Positions 8,028 through 18,287 of a stretch of 64,000 bases of DNA are shown one piece after another. The stretch's first letter is position 1. Each line of letters begins with the position of its first letter. Below the pieces are notes generated by a model, which was not told the DNA's origin, did no database searches, and worked only from the letters and a program-made list of their open reading frames with translations. The stretch comes from Vreelandella arcis (lineage in GTDB: Bacteria; Pseudomonadota; Gammaproteobacteria; Pseudomonadales; Halomonadaceae). The translations under genes and the position numbers were made by a program. The stretch covers positions 248,001-312,000 of the forward strand of contig NZ_FNII01000001.1 in the NCBI RefSeq assembly GCF_900103865.1, read 5' to 3'.

Positions 8028-8046
8028 GTCAATGATATTTATTCGC
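8028..8046 (-). promoter_or_regulatory. Fur-like box upstream of the AraC-type regulator
   Basis: Bases 8028-8046 match the Fur consensus at 13 of 19 positions, equal to the site at the receptor promoter. The site abuts the ubiK stop codon, and the regulator start is about 140 bp further on. Two copies of CGTGCAC (7974-7980 and 8014-8020, 40 bp apart) lie between and could be activator half-sites. Confidence 0.45.
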
Positions 8047-8048
8047 AT

Positions 8049-8414
8049 TTATGATGACGACTTAGCGGCGTCATCAGCCTCTTGAGAGTCGACGCTGTCG
8101 TTATCCGTATGAGGCTCCACCGGCAGCGGTGGGGCTTCTGCTTCGACGGGAGTCGACGCATCCGCCGCCTGGGCATCCACCGCGGCTTCTAAACTGGCCA
8201 CTTGGCGTTCAAGCGCTTCTACCCGCGAGCGGGTGCGCTGCAATACATCCATCAAAATATCGAAGTCTTCGCGAGAAACCAGTTCCAAGCGATCGAAGGC
8301 CCCGCGCACCACCTGCTGGACGCCCTTTTGGATATCTTCCGGCGCTTGAGACGCGTTTTGTAAGCGGTCGCCAATCTGCTGCGCGAGTCGGTTGATACGG
8401 TCTTGAGGCATCAT
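8049..8414 (-). CDS. ubiK: Ubiquinone biosynthesis accessory factor UbiK (BMFP/YqiC family)
   Basis: A 121-residue protein. The N-terminal 80 residues are the BMFP domain: an amphipathic region (RINRLAQQIGDRLQN) followed by a heptad coiled coil (VLQRTRSRVEALERQVASLE). The C-terminal tail is acidic, Pro-rich and disordered, and longer than in E. coli. UbiK trimerises and works with UbiJ in aerobic ubiquinone synthesis. An AGGAG site precedes tandem ATGs at 8414 and 8411; either may be used. It is divergent from glnK. Confidence 0.9.
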   Translation of the reverse strand: MMPQDRINRLAQQIGDRLQNASQAPEDIQKGVQQVVRGAFDRLELVSREDFDILMDVLQRTRSRVEALERQVASLEAAVDAQAADASTPVEAEAPPLPVEPHTDNDSVDSQEADDAAKSSS

Positions 8415-8520
8415 GGCTCTCTCCTAAATGTCGGTGTCGCGATACGGATTACTGATAGTCAGGATACCCAACCCAAGCGGGATTCGCATGTTTCTCGTCT
8501 CAATTCGTTCGTTGAGTAAA

Positions 8521-8569
8521 TGCGTCAAATTGGGGCGCCTGCGTTTTGTCTTTGTTCGATTTTGGTGCA
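8521..8569 (+). promoter_or_regulatory. Candidate NtrC site pair upstream of glnK
   Basis: The better half-site is GGTGCA ending at 8569. With the NtrC spacing (five bases, seven bases, five bases) it pairs with TGTTC at 8553-8557. A second degenerate copy, TGCGT-N7-GGGCG, lies at 8521-8537. The two centres are 32 bp apart, three helical turns, and the nearer is about 106 bp upstream of the -24 element, a geometry like the E. coli glnA enhancers. The left half-sites are poor, so this is tentative. Confidence 0.4.
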
Positions 8570-8656
8570 AAGGCAGGCTGGGCAACGCGCGTTAAATCAA
8601 TAGCTAACCGTCATGACAAGTTTTATTTATTTTAAGTTTCTGAAATATAGGGATAA

Positions 8657-9085
<429 letters not shown>

Positions 9086-9130
9086 GCCTGACTTATCGAA
9101 TCATTTCTTTAGTTCAACGGGGAACTTCCA

Positions 9131-10378
9131 ATGAATGAATTGGCTGATCTGAGCTATGCGCTCGATACGTTTTACTTCCTAATTTGCGGTGTGCTGGTCA
9201 TGTGGATGGCCGCAGGCTTCTCCATGCTGGAAGCGGGCCTGGTGCGTTCTAAAAACACCGCTGAAATTCTAACCAAGAACATTGCGCTGTTTGCGATCGC
9301 CTGCACCATGTATCTATTGGTGGGCTACTACATTATGTACTCCGGCAACGCCGGGGGCTTCCTGCCTAACCTGGGCTTCTTGATCGGCGCTGAGAACAGC
9401 GTGGATGCTGTCACGGCGGGTGGTGATGACGCGCCTTACTATTCCATGCGCTCTGACTTCTTCTTCCAAGTGGTATTTGTCGCCACTGCCATGTCGATCG
9501 TATCGGGTGCTGTCGCCGAGCGTATGAAGCTGTGGGCTTTCCTGGCGTTCGCCGTGGTGATGACCGCAGTCATCTATCCGGTGTCTGGCTACTGGACTTG
9601 GGGCGGCGGCTGGTTGGCCGAAGTCGGTTACTCTGACTATGCCGGTTCGGGCATTGTGCACCTCGCTGGTGCGGCCGCTGCGCTGGCAGGGGTTATCGTG
9701 CTTGGTCCACGTAAAGGCAAGTACGGTAAAGACGGCTCGATCCACGCTATCCCCGGTGCCAACATGCCGCTGGCCACGCTGGGTACCTTCATTCTGTGGA
9801 TGGGCTGGTTTGGCTTCAACGGTGGTTCGGAGCTGAAGTTGGCGGCGATTGATTCTGCTAACAACGTTGCGCAAGTCTTCGTTAACACCAACGCGGCGGC
9901 AGCCGGTGGCGTCATCGCTGCGCTTATTCTGGCCAAACTGTGGTTCCGTAAAGCGGATCTGACCATGGCGTTGAACGGCGCACTCGCAGGCCTGGTGGCA
10001 ATTACCGCTGACCCGCTTTCACCTTCTGCGTTGGGTGCAACAATCATCGGTGCCATTGGTGGCCTGATCGTGGTCGCTGCCATCGTCACGCTGGATAAAG
10101 TAAAACTGGACGATCCCGTCGGTGCCATCTCCGTCCACGGTGTCGTGGGTATCTGGGGTGTCCTGGCCGTACCGCTGAATAACGACGGTGCCTCGTTCGG
10201 CCCGCAGCTTATCGGTATCGTGGGTATCTTTGCTTGGGTCTTCATTGCCAGCCTGATCGTGTGGCTGATCCTGAAAGCCATCATGGGTGTTCGGGTTAGC
10301 GAAGAAGATGAATACGAAGGTGTCGATATCGCCGAGTGCGGTCTTGAAGCCTACCCTGAATTTGGTATTAAGAAATAA
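9131..10378 (+). CDS. amtB: Ammonium transporter AmtB
   Basis: A 415-residue Amt/Rh channel with 11 predicted membrane helices. The twin pore histidines are visible in GSGIVHLAGA and GAISVHGVVG, with the Phe gate region upstream. The cytosolic tail ends VDIAECGLEAYPEFGIKK, the segment that contacts GlnK. No cleavable signal peptide is evident, unlike E. coli AmtB. Its RBS is GGGGAA. A rho-independent terminator follows at 10437. Confidence 0.96.
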   Translation: MNELADLSYALDTFYFLICGVLVMWMAAGFSMLEAGLVRSKNTAEILTKNIALFAIACTMYLLVGYYIMYSGNAGGFLPNLGFLIGAENSVDAVTAGGDDAPYYSMRSDFFFQVVFVATAMSIVSGAVAERMKLWAFLAFAVVMTAVIYPVSGYWTWGGGWLAEVGYSDYAGSGIVHLAGAAAALAGVIVLGPRKGKYGKDGSIHAIPGANMPLATLGTFILWMGWFGFNGGSELKLAAIDSANNVAQVFVNTNAAAAGGVIAALILAKLWFRKADLTMALNGALAGLVAITADPLSPSALGATIIGAIGGLIVVAAIVTLDKVKLDDPVGAISVHGVVGIWGVLAVPLNNDGASFGPQLIGIVGIFAWVFIASLIVWLILKAIMGVRVSEEDEYEGVDIAECGLEAYPEFGIKK

Positions 10379-10436
10379 ATAGCGGCATTAAGAAGTAAAC
10401 CAATGCTGACCAGGTGAGCCCGAGTGCTCGTCTAAG

Positions 10437-10463
10437 GCCTCCCCAGATAGGGAGGCTTTTTTT
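10437..10463 (+). terminator. Terminator after amtB
   Basis: GCCTCCC (10437-10443), a 6-base loop, GGGAGGC (10450-10456), then seven T. It separates glnK-amtB from the second PII gene, which therefore needs its own promoter. Confidence 0.92.
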
Positions 10464-10554
10464 ATTCTCCGTCGGTAGCGGTGTATGCTGAGAAGTAAGA
10501 GATAGTGAGCGGCTACGCGACGCTCCTTATCTTCAAACCATTATGGCTACCTAG

Positions 10555-10908
<354 letters not shown>

Positions 10909-10929
10909 CCCCGCCGCGCGCTAGAACAT

Positions 10930-10978
10930 AAAACCCCCGCCAAGCAGTGCTGTTATGCACCGGTTGGCGGGGGTTTTT
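10930..10978. terminator. Bidirectional terminator between the second PII gene and fpr
   Basis: AAAACCCCCGCCAA (10930-10943) pairs with TTGGCGGGGGTTTTT (10964-10978) across a 20-base loop. A-rich and T-rich flanks allow it to stop transcripts from both convergent genes. Confidence 0.9.
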
Positions 10979-11014
10979 ACTGAACGGCGGCCGTCAGAGG
11001 GTTATTTCTCGACC

Positions 11015-11791
11015 TTATTTTTCAACAAATGCGCGCTCGATGACGTAGTCACCCGGCTCACCCATACGCGGCGAGATGTTCAAGCCCAGCTCGTCGAGCA
11101 GCGCGCTGGTGTCGTCGAGCATCGCCGGGCTGCCGCAAATCATCGCGCGATCCTGACGGGGATCAATGGGCGGCAAGCCAGTGTCTTCAAACAGCTTGCC
11201 GGTGCGAATGTGATCGGTCAGGCGGCCCGTGGTGTGAAACTCTTCTCGGGTCACCGTGGGGTAGTAGATCAGTTTCTCGGCAATGTCTTCGCCCAGGTAC
11301 TCGTGGGCCGGCAGTTCTTTAGTGATAAAGTCGGCGTAGGCCAGTTCCGAGACTTCGCGCACGCCGTGAACCAGCACAACATTTTCAAACCGCTCGTAGA
11401 CTTCCGGGTCTTGAATCAAGCTTAAAAAGGGCGCAAGACCCGTGCCGGTTGAAAGCATGTACAGGTTGCGGCCTGGTAGCAGGTCGTCGGTGACGAGGGT
11501 GCCGGTTGGCTTGCGGCTGACCATGATCTGATCGCCGACTTTGAGGTGCTGCAGGCGTGAGGTAAGCGGGCCGTCAGGTACCTTGATGCTAAAGAACTCA
11601 AGGTGATCTTCGTAGTTTGGGCTGGCAATCGAGTAAGCGCGCATTAACGGTTTGCCATTGACTTCCAAACCAATCATAACGAATTGACCGGTTTTAAAGC
11701 GCAGGCTGCGTTCCCGGGTAGTGCGGAAGCTGAACAGGGTGTCGTTCCAGTGATGAACGCTCAGTACGTCTTCCAGGGCGAACTTACTCAT
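11015..11791 (-). CDS. fpr: Ferredoxin/flavodoxin-NADP+ reductase
   Basis: A 258-residue FAD enzyme of the bacterial Fpr class. FAD-binding motif RAYSIASP lies near residue 51, the NADP-binding STGTGLAPF near 115, and the C-terminal RAFVEK is typical of subclass I enzymes. It exchanges electrons between NADPH and ferredoxin or flavodoxin and supports Fe-S repair under oxidative stress. Start 11791 has GGAGG 7 bases upstream. It is divergent from a LysR-type gene, as in the Pseudomonas fpr-finR pair. Confidence 0.93.
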   Translation of the reverse strand: MSKFALEDVLSVHHWNDTLFSFRTTRERSLRFKTGQFVMIGLEVNGKPLMRAYSIASPNYEDHLEFFSIKVPDGPLTSRLQHLKVGDQIMVSRKPTGTLVTDDLLPGRNLYMLSTGTGLAPFLSLIQDPEVYERFENVVLVHGVREVSELAYADFITKELPAHEYLGEDIAEKLIYYPTVTREEFHTTGRLTDHIRTGKLFEDTGLPPIDPRQDRAMICGSPAMLDDTSALLDELGLNISPRMGEPGDYVIERAFVEK

Positions 11792-11952
11792 GCCAATTCC
11801 TCCGTCGAGTAGCGGTGTCAACGCCACGAATATGCTTAAAAAGAATAAAAAATATGTATTAAGTTGCCAGTAAGTCTAAGCAAAGGGTGGTATATCTGTT
11901 AAGTAAATTATATTGATAACGGATATCTTAAAAATAGATATAGGCGAGTGTT

Positions 11953-12879
11953 ATGCACTATACCTTGCGTCAACTCGAAGTATTCGTTGCCGTCGCGCAA
12001 CACGAGAGCGTCTCCCACGCGGCGCGTTCGCTTGCCATGTCGCAGTCGGCGACCAGTACCGCGCTTGCCGAGCTTGAGCGCCAGTTCGACTGTCAATTGC
12101 TCGACCGTCTGGGCAAGCGTTTAAAGCTTAACGCCCTGGGCTTTCAGCTGCTGCCCAAAGCCGTTGCGCTGCTAGACCGTGGTGAGGAGATCGAAGAACT
12201 TCTGCGCGGCCAACAAGGTGTGGGGGCGTTAGACGTTGGCGCTACGCTGACGATTGGCAATTATCTGGCCACGCTTTTGATCAGCGATTTTATGCAGCGC
12301 CATCCGGGGAGTCGTGTACGGCTCGCGGTGCGCAATACGCGGCATATTATCGAAGGGGTGCGTCAGCACTCCCTGGATTTAGGGCTGATCGAGGGGCAGT
12401 GCGACGACGAAATGATCATCAGCCAACCCTGGGTCGAAGACGAGTTGTGTGTGTTCTGTTCGCCGCGTCATCCACTGGCGGGTAAGGCGCACCTGGAGCT
12501 AGAGCAGCTGCTGCGGGAGGACTGGATTATGCGTGAGGAGGGCTCGGGTACGCGCATGACGCTGGAGCACGCCGCACGTCACCGCCGCAGCCGGTTCAAT
12601 ACGCTACTTGAGCTGGAGCATACCGAGGGCATTAAGCGGGCGGTGGAGTCGGGGTTGGGGATTGGCTGTGTTTCACGGCTAGCGCTGCGCGACGCGTTTC
12701 GGCGGGGCAGCTTGGTTCCGCTGCCCACGCCGGAGTTGGACTTAAAACGTCAGTTCACCTTTATTTGGCACAGGCACAAATATCTCTCCACTGGGGTGCG
12801 CGAGTTTCTGCGCCTGTGCCGGGAGATGACCGCTGGTGCTAAGCGCAGCGATGATATCTCCCTGCCCCCGATCCCTTAA
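11953..12879 (+). CDS. finR: LysR-type regulator, FinR-like
   Basis: A 308-residue LTTR. The N-terminal winged helix-turn-helix reads [23 protein letters not shown] with the recognition region [14 protein letters not shown]; the effector domain begins at about 90. Its divergent position next to fpr across a 161-bp AT-rich gap matches FinR, which activates fpr in response to superoxide or sulfite in Pseudomonas. The sequence also resembles the CysB/YeiE branch, so the name rests largely on context. Its TAA overlaps the stop of the convergent chemoreceptor gene. Confidence 0.78.
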   Translation: MHYTLRQLEVFVAVAQHESVSHAARSLAMSQSATSTALAELERQFDCQLLDRLGKRLKLNALGFQLLPKAVALLDRGEEIEELLRGQQGVGALDVGATLTIGNYLATLLISDFMQRHPGSRVRLAVRNTRHIIEGVRQHSLDLGLIEGQCDDEMIISQPWVEDELCVFCSPRHPLAGKAHLELEQLLREDWIMREEGSGTRMTLEHAARHRRSRFNTLLELEHTEGIKRAVESGLGIGCVSRLALRDAFRRGSLVPLPTPELDLKRQFTFIWHRHKYLSTGVREFLRLCREMTAGAKRSDDISLPPIP

Positions 12880-14975
12880 CCGCGTGTTTTAGGCGCGGGT
12901 AATGCCGAGCCATGGCGATCTGGCTCCAGCGTGAAACCGCCGACCAGCTCGGCAAGGTAGTCGGCTTGATCTTTTAACTGCTCGGCAGCGGTGGTCGACT
13001 CCTGCACCATTGCTGCGTTCTGCTGGGTCATTTGGTCTAGGTCGGTGACCGCTATGCTGACCTGACTGATGCCGTCACTTTGCTCGCTGGCAGCGGTGCT
13101 GATATCGCCGAGCATTTGGGTGACCCGTGAGACGCTTTCGGCGAGTTCATGCATGGCGGCTTCGGCATCTCGCACCATTTGAGTACCGCTTGCTACCTTG
13201 TCGGTCGAGGTATCGATACGCTGACGGATGTCCTTGGCGGCGTCGCTGGCGCGTGATGCCAACTGACGTACTTCATTGGCGACCACGGCAAAGCCCCGGC
13301 CCTGTTCACCCGCACGGGCCGCCTCAACAGACGCATTCAATGCCAACAAATTGGTTTGAAAGGCGATGCCATCAATGACACTGACGATGTCCTGAATTTC
13401 CGTCGACGTCGTGCGAATGTCATCCATGGTGGTCACCACCTGCTTAATGGCCGTATCGGTTCGCCCTGCCAGCTGCGAGGCGGTCTGCGAAAGACCGCTG
13501 GCCTCTTGCGAAGCGTTGGTGGTGTGGGCCACGGTGCTGCTGATTTCCTCCATGGCAGACGACGTTTGCTGCAGACTGGCCGCCGCTTGCTCGGTTCGCT
13601 GCGATAGATCGCGACCGCCTTGGGTGATTTCATTGGCGGCGTGATTAACCGATGCACTGCTGCGCTGAACGTCGAGCAGGATGGCCTGAATTTTGTTGGC
13701 AAAAGCGTTGAACTGTTCGGCTACCGCCGCACTTTCGTCGCGCCCATGAACCGGCAGACGCTGGGTCAGGTCTCCGTTGCCCGACGCGATTGCTTGCATG
13801 CGGTTGGCGAGGCGCTTGAGCGGGCGGGCAATCCGGCCACCTATCCACCAGAGTGCCAATAGGCCCAGGGCGGCGACAATGAGGCCTATCACCGTCATAC
13901 CCATCGCATCGTTTCGACGCTGCTCGCCCAGCACGTTTTGCAGGGCATTAATTTCGGCCAGCACGGCCTCTTCGGGCAGTTGCACCATCAATACCCAGGG
14001 CAGTTCGCTATCGCCGATGGTGATCGGCTGGTAGCGCTCAATCATGCCGTCGTGGGTATCGCTTTGCAGGCGTTGCTGTTGGGCTGCCGTCGTCACACGC
14101 TCTAATATACCGGCGTCCAGCACCGCCTCAGCGTGCTTGCCTAACGCCTCCGTGCCTTGGGTATCCGCTACCAGGCCGCCTCGGCCGGCCACCAGTGCCA
14201 TCCGTCCCGCGCCGTCGTAGAGCGATTGGTTGGCGTCCTCAAGGAGTTCCTGGATAAAGTTGAGCGACAGGTCGACCCCGGCTACGCCACGAAACTCCCC
14301 GTTGACCAGGATAGGCGCATTGAAGGACGTTACCAGTAGCGTCTCGCCGTCGTAGTCGTAAGAGGCGGGATCGATGATGCACGGCGCGAGTGTTTCGCGG
14401 GGGCAAAGATAGTATTCACCTTCGCGTACGCCAGAGGCCATCAGCGACTGGCTTTCCATGGTGTCGCCCAGCGGCAGCACCGCTAACTCGCCGCTGTCGG
14501 TGCGGTACCACCAGGGCATGAAGCGTCCGCTGCCGTCGTGACCGTAGCGTTCGTCACCGGCAAAGCGCTCATCGTTGCCGAAGGCATCGGGTTCCCAGCC
14601 AATGAAGGCATCCAGCAGCGCGGGGTTTTGCGCAACGGTGTTGCGCACCATGTTGGATAGCTGGCGGCGGCTCAACGACAGCGCTTGCTGGCCTTCTCCG
14701 TCCTCTTGGCCCATCAGCGCATTAGTATCGGCCAGTTGGGCGGCCAGCGTCATGGCATTTTCCAGTTCGCGCTGGATACGCTCGCCTTCGGCGCTGGCCA
14801 CTGCATCCAGGCGGGCTCCCAGGGCGCCTTCCAACAGCTCGCTGGTGTGCTGCTCCACGGTCTGCTGGGTGCGTGAGGTGGCGATCAGGTTGTAAGCCAC
14901 CAAGACCACTACCATCGCCAGCAAACATGGGCCGGCCAGTGCGAGGACGAAGGTGCGTAACGAACGAAAGTGCAT
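12876..14975 (-). CDS. Methyl-accepting chemotaxis protein with dCACHE sensor
   Basis: A 699-residue chemoreceptor. TM1 lies at about 8-30, a double-CACHE-like periplasmic sensor at 35-345 ([38 protein letters not shown] ligand region), TM2 at about 355-378, then HAMP and a cytoplasmic signalling hairpin with the conserved tip [22 protein letters not shown]. dCACHE receptors of this type often bind amino acids, amines or carboxylates; the ligand is not predictable here. The tail lacks the NWETF pentapeptide. GGGAGA precedes the ATG. A second receptor lies 14 bases upstream in the same orientation. Confidence 0.93.
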   Translation of the reverse strand: MHFRSLRTFVLALAGPCLLAMVVVLVAYNLIATSRTQQTVEQHTSELLEGALGARLDAVASAEGERIQRELENAMTLAAQLADTNALMGQEDGEGQQALSLSRRQLSNMVRNTVAQNPALLDAFIGWEPDAFGNDERFAGDERYGHDGSGRFMPWWYRTDSGELAVLPLGDTMESQSLMASGVREGEYYLCPRETLAPCIIDPASYDYDGETLLVTSFNAPILVNGEFRGVAGVDLSLNFIQELLEDANQSLYDGAGRMALVAGRGGLVADTQGTEALGKHAEAVLDAGILERVTTAAQQQRLQSDTHDGMIERYQPITIGDSELPWVLMVQLPEEAVLAEINALQNVLGEQRRNDAMGMTVIGLIVAALGLLALWWIGGRIARPLKRLANRMQAIASGNGDLTQRLPVHGRDESAAVAEQFNAFANKIQAILLDVQRSSASVNHAANEITQGGRDLSQRTEQAAASLQQTSSAMEEISSTVAHTTNASQEASGLSQTASQLAGRTDTAIKQVVTTMDDIRTTSTEIQDIVSVIDGIAFQTNLLALNASVEAARAGEQGRGFAVVANEVRQLASRASDAAKDIRQRIDTSTDKVASGTQMVRDAEAAMHELAESVSRVTQMLGDISTAASEQSDGISQVSIAVTDLDQMTQQNAAMVQESTTAAEQLKDQADYLAELVGGFTLEPDRHGSALPAPKTRG

Positions 14976-14989
14976 CAGCGATCTCCCGA

Positions 14990-16837
14990 TCAGTACGCTT
15001 TAGGGGCATTAAGGGCTGGCGCTGAACTGCTCTGCGACAGCTTGAAGCGGCTGATGGCACCAGTGAGATGATCTGCCTGATCTTTGAGCTGCTCGGCCGC
15101 GGTGGTCGATTCCTCAACCATGGCGGCGTTTTCTTGCGTCATCCGATCAAGTTCGGCAACGGCTACGTTCACTTGGCTGATACCGTCGTTTTGCTCGCTG
15201 GTGGCGGAGGTGATTTCTCCCAGCACGTCGGTCACGCGGGTGATGTGGTTGACGATGTCATCCATGGTTTCACCGGCGCTTTGCACCAGCGTGGTGCCGT
15301 TTTGAACCTTGCTTTGGGAATCTTCGATCAAGTTTTTGATGTCGTTGGCAGCGTCAGTACTGCGTTGTGCCAATTTACGGACCTCTTCCGCCACGACGGC
15401 AAACCCACGACCTTGCTCACCGGCGCGCGCCGCTTCCACCGAGGCGTTGAGCGCCAGCAGATTGGTCTGGAAGGCGATACTGTCCATCAGCGTGACGATA
15501 TCGCCGATTTTGCCCGATGACTGGGCGATATCTTCCATCGTCGACGTGACCTGCGACACGGCCTCACCGCCACGCCCTGCCACGTCCGAGGCGGCCTGCG
15601 ACAGCTGGTTGGCTTCCTGAGCGGACGACGAGGTGTGCTCGACTGTGCTCGTGATTTCTTCCATTGAGGCGGAGGTTTGTTGCAGGCTAGACGCGGTATT
15701 TTCGGTACGGCGCGATAAATCCTGGCCGCCGTTGGCGATTTCCGTGGCCGCGTTGTGAACTGCTTCACTGCTGGAACGAACATCTTGCAGCACTGTGTCC
15801 ATGGTCGCGACAAAGCGGTTAAAAGCGGCGGCGATATGGGTGATTTCGTCGTTACCTTCTTCCGGCAGACGCTGGGTTAAGTCGCCTTCCCCGGAAGCGA
15901 TGTCGTTCATGGCATCGCGGGCAGAGATAAGACGGCGCAGCAGCCACTTGAGCAGAAAGCTAAGGGCGACGGCGGTGATACTTGCAACAATCAGTAGGGT
16001 AATAATTGATGTACTGGCAACTCCGCGCAGACCAGCGGTAGCCTCGTACTCATCCATTGCGACAACAAGTTGCCAGCCGCTGTCGCCACCCACGCCTCGG
16101 CCTTGCAGTAAGGTATCGTTTCCATCGAGTGCCAGCGCTAGGGGCTGCTCACTGGCGGCAATCTGTTGGAGATAGTCGGCGTCGAGCTGGTCGCTAAGCG
16201 CGGAAGACGGTTCCAGGATTAGATCGGCGTTGGGGTGGGCGACCAGGGTGCCGTCGCCAGTGGTTAGAAAGCCAAAACTTGAAGGGGTGGGAGCGATACT
16301 GTCGACAATACTGATCACGTCTTCAATGCTGATATCAGCGCCTACCACGGCTGCCAGTTCGCCGTTTTGATAGTAAGGGCGAGCAAAGGTCACAATTAAC
16401 CCGCCGCTTTGAGCATCCACATAGGGGTCGGTGATAATCGTGTCTTCGGCAGCGACAGCATCTTTGTACCAAGGGCGCTGGCGTGGGTCGTAATCACTCG
16501 GTGGCTCCCAGCCATCCGAAAAAACGGCGTCCGATGTCTGTGGGTAGGCCATGTAGGCCGTCATGAAGTTGCCGGAGTTGGCTAATTGCTGCAGCGCTTC
16601 CAGCGGGGCGTCACTATCGGCTGCATTGTCCATGCTGGATAGCATGGTGAAACGGGCGTTAAACCACTCATCAAGCGCCTGGGTATTGCCGTTGGCAACC
16701 GCGTTGAGATTGCGGGTCACCTGCTCGGTGTTGTGGTGCTTGACGGTGGTGTAACTGGCAATGCCATTAACTACTAGGGCAAGGATAATCGCGACGAGGG
16801 TCGCAAGTAATAGCTTGGCGCGCAGGGATGCAAACAT
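14990..16837 (-). CDS. Methyl-accepting chemotaxis protein with dCACHE sensor
   Basis: A 615-residue chemoreceptor. TM1 is at about 8-28, the periplasmic CACHE sensor at 35-270 contains [19 protein letters not shown] and [19 protein letters not shown] (the classical W-Y-D ligand pattern of dCACHE_1), TM2 is near 280-300, followed by HAMP and the tip [20 protein letters not shown]. It shares the cytoplasmic half with the neighbouring receptor but the sensors differ in length and sequence, so they probably detect different ligands. No che genes are near; both would use a central array. Confidence 0.94.
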   Translation of the reverse strand: MFASLRAKLLLATLVAIILALVVNGIASYTTVKHHNTEQVTRNLNAVANGNTQALDEWFNARFTMLSSMDNAADSDAPLEALQQLANSGNFMTAYMAYPQTSDAVFSDGWEPPSDYDPRQRPWYKDAVAAEDTIITDPYVDAQSGGLIVTFARPYYQNGELAAVVGADISIEDVISIVDSIAPTPSSFGFLTTGDGTLVAHPNADLILEPSSALSDQLDADYLQQIAASEQPLALALDGNDTLLQGRGVGGDSGWQLVVAMDEYEATAGLRGVASTSIITLLIVASITAVALSFLLKWLLRRLISARDAMNDIASGEGDLTQRLPEEGNDEITHIAAAFNRFVATMDTVLQDVRSSSEAVHNAATEIANGGQDLSRRTENTASSLQQTSASMEEITSTVEHTSSSAQEANQLSQAASDVAGRGGEAVSQVTSTMEDIAQSSGKIGDIVTLMDSIAFQTNLLALNASVEAARAGEQGRGFAVVAEEVRKLAQRSTDAANDIKNLIEDSQSKVQNGTTLVQSAGETMDDIVNHITRVTDVLGEITSATSEQNDGISQVNVAVAELDRMTQENAAMVEESTTAAEQLKDQADHLTGAISRFKLSQSSSAPALNAPKAY

Positions 16838-16861
16838 AATCGCTCTCTGGTCGAAGTGCGG

Positions 16862-16888
16862 ATCAGGGCGCTTGTGATGCGCCCTGAT
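16862..16888. repeat. Perfect inverted repeat in the chemoreceptor 5' leader
   Basis: ATCAGGGCGC (16862-16871) and GCGCCCTGAT (16879-16888) form a 10-bp stem with a 7-base loop, 24 bp upstream of the receptor start and 66 bp past the stop of the gene upstream. No T-run follows on either strand. It may terminate the upstream gene imperfectly or act as an operator. Confidence 0.6.
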
Positions 16889-16953
16889 AGTGAGTACGCA
16901 CTACTATCGGCAAGAGCGATGATTTCTTTAGTGAAGGCGAATGTTATAAATTG

Positions 16954-17385
16954 TTAGCGGAGATCGCTGACCGCGGCGGTAATAGTGTCCACGGCGCTTT
17001 TACTGTGGTCTTTGGCGAGGGTATGGATCACTAGCTTCTGGGTGGGCGCATCCATTTTCTCGCGCAGTAAACCTAAAAATTTGGGCGGTGCGACCAGGAT
17101 CAGCTTGTCCATGTGATGATCCACCCGGGCGGTATATAGCCGCTGAACCACCTGTTTGGCGAATAGCTCGTTTTCGTGCTGAGAAGCGGCCCCTTCCTCG
17201 CCGGAACTGCGGGCGCTGGTCGAGTTTGACTCGTGGACGTCGGCTCCCGGGCGGTCGGTGACCAAATCGCCTTCGTGCAACCGCCCTTCGGCGTGTACCA
17301 AGCTCTCCTGCTCGGTGAGCGTTAGCGCTTCACGGGTAAATATACGGGCGCGAGCGGCGTCGGCGACGACGATGTACGTGGTCAT
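16954..17385 (-). CDS. Host-attachment family protein (release-factor-like fold)
   Basis: A 143-residue protein of the 'protein required for attachment to host cells' family, first described in Agrobacterium. It begins TTYIVVADAARARIF with the C-terminal half HMDKLILVAPPKFLGLLREKM, which matches the eRF1-domain-3/Pelota-like fold predicted for this family. The middle is acidic and disordered. Its role in free-living bacteria is not established; attachment is only the historical label. Start 17385 has GGAGG 10 bases upstream. Confidence 0.8.
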   Translation of the reverse strand: MTTYIVVADAARARIFTREALTLTEQESLVHAEGRLHEGDLVTDRPGADVHESNSTSARSSGEEGAASQHENELFAKQVVQRLYTARVDHHMDKLILVAPPKFLGLLREKMDAPTQKLVIHTLAKDHSKSAVDTITAAVSDLR

Positions 17386-17425
17386 CGTGGCGCATCCTCC
17401 TTGTCGTTGATCGTTATTCAACCAT

Positions 17426-17458
17426 GGCAAGCGTTTGGCGTTTGGTCAAACGCTTGCC
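17426..17458. terminator. Strong stem-loop after the phn operon
   Basis: GGCAAGCGTTTG (17426-17437) pairs perfectly with CAAACGCTTGCC (17447-17458) around a 9-base loop. It is 20 bases past the stop of the last phn gene. There is no U-run, so it may act as a 3' stability element or a rho-assisted end. Confidence 0.6.
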
Positions 17459-17477
17459 CCGGTTTAAGAAACGTCGG

Positions 17478-18287
17478 TTAAAGCACCTTGCTACGCAGCA
17501 AGCTCGTCACGGCCTCGCCAATCAGCACCAGCACGATGATGGCGATCAAGATGGTGGCCACAGTGGGCCAGGCGAAGGTATCAATCGCCCCCTGAAGGAT
17601 AACCCCAATGCCGCCAGCGCCGACCAGTCCCAAGACCGTCGACTCACGGATATTGATATCCCAGCGCAAGATCACAATGGCAAAAAACGCCGGCATCACC
17701 TGCGGTACTACGGCGTAGGCAATTACCTTGGCCTTGGAGGCTCCGGTGGCTTCCATGGCCTCGACTGGACGACGGTCGATTTCCTCAATCGCCTCGCCCA
17801 TTAGCTTGCCGATAAAGCCGATGGAGCGAAACACGATCGCCAAAATGCCCGCCAGCACCCCAGGACCGAAAATCGCCACGAATAGCAGCGCCCAGATAAT
17901 CGTATTCACCGAACGGCTCGAGACCAGAATAAAACGCCCCAGCCAAAGGCATGCCCGGTTAGGCGTGGTGTTCTGGGCGGCAATGTAGGCCACCGGCAGC
18001 GCCAAAAAAATCGTTAGGAAGGTGGCTAGGGTGGCAATATGCACGGTCTCAATCAGCGCGGCGATAATGCTGTTTAATCCGGCTGCACTGGGCGGCCACA
18101 TGCGCGCGCCAAGCCCGGAGATTTGATTGGGTGCATCCCATACCCAGGGCCAGAAGATATCAATATCGCGTACTGCCCAAAACACCACCATCACAGTGGC
18201 GAGCAGCACGGCGTAGCGGATAAGGCGTTGTTTACGGTCGTAGCGTTGCCAAACATGGTCGGCAAGTTGCTGTGCGTGATCTACCAT
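17478..18287 (-). CDS. phnE: Phosphonate-type ABC transporter permease (PhnE family)
   Basis: A 269-residue inner-membrane permease with about six helices. The EAA loop reads EAMEATGASKAKVIAYAVVPQVMP, and the family motif VLGLVGAGGIGVILQGAI follows. It overlaps the first permease gene by 7 bases, so the two probably form a heterodimeric channel for the PhnC ATPase and PhnD binding protein. It has a long N-terminal segment before TM1. Confidence 0.92.
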   Translation of the reverse strand: MVDHAQQLADHVWQRYDRKQRLIRYAVLLATVMVVFWAVRDIDIFWPWVWDAPNQISGLGARMWPPSAAGLNSIIAALIETVHIATLATFLTIFLALPVAYIAAQNTTPNRACLWLGRFILVSSRSVNTIIWALLFVAIFGPGVLAGILAIVFRSIGFIGKLMGEAIEEIDRRPVEAMEATGASKAKVIAYAVVPQVMPAFFAIVILRWDINIRESTVLGLVGAGGIGVILQGAIDTFAWPTVATILIAIIVLVLIGEAVTSLLRSKVL

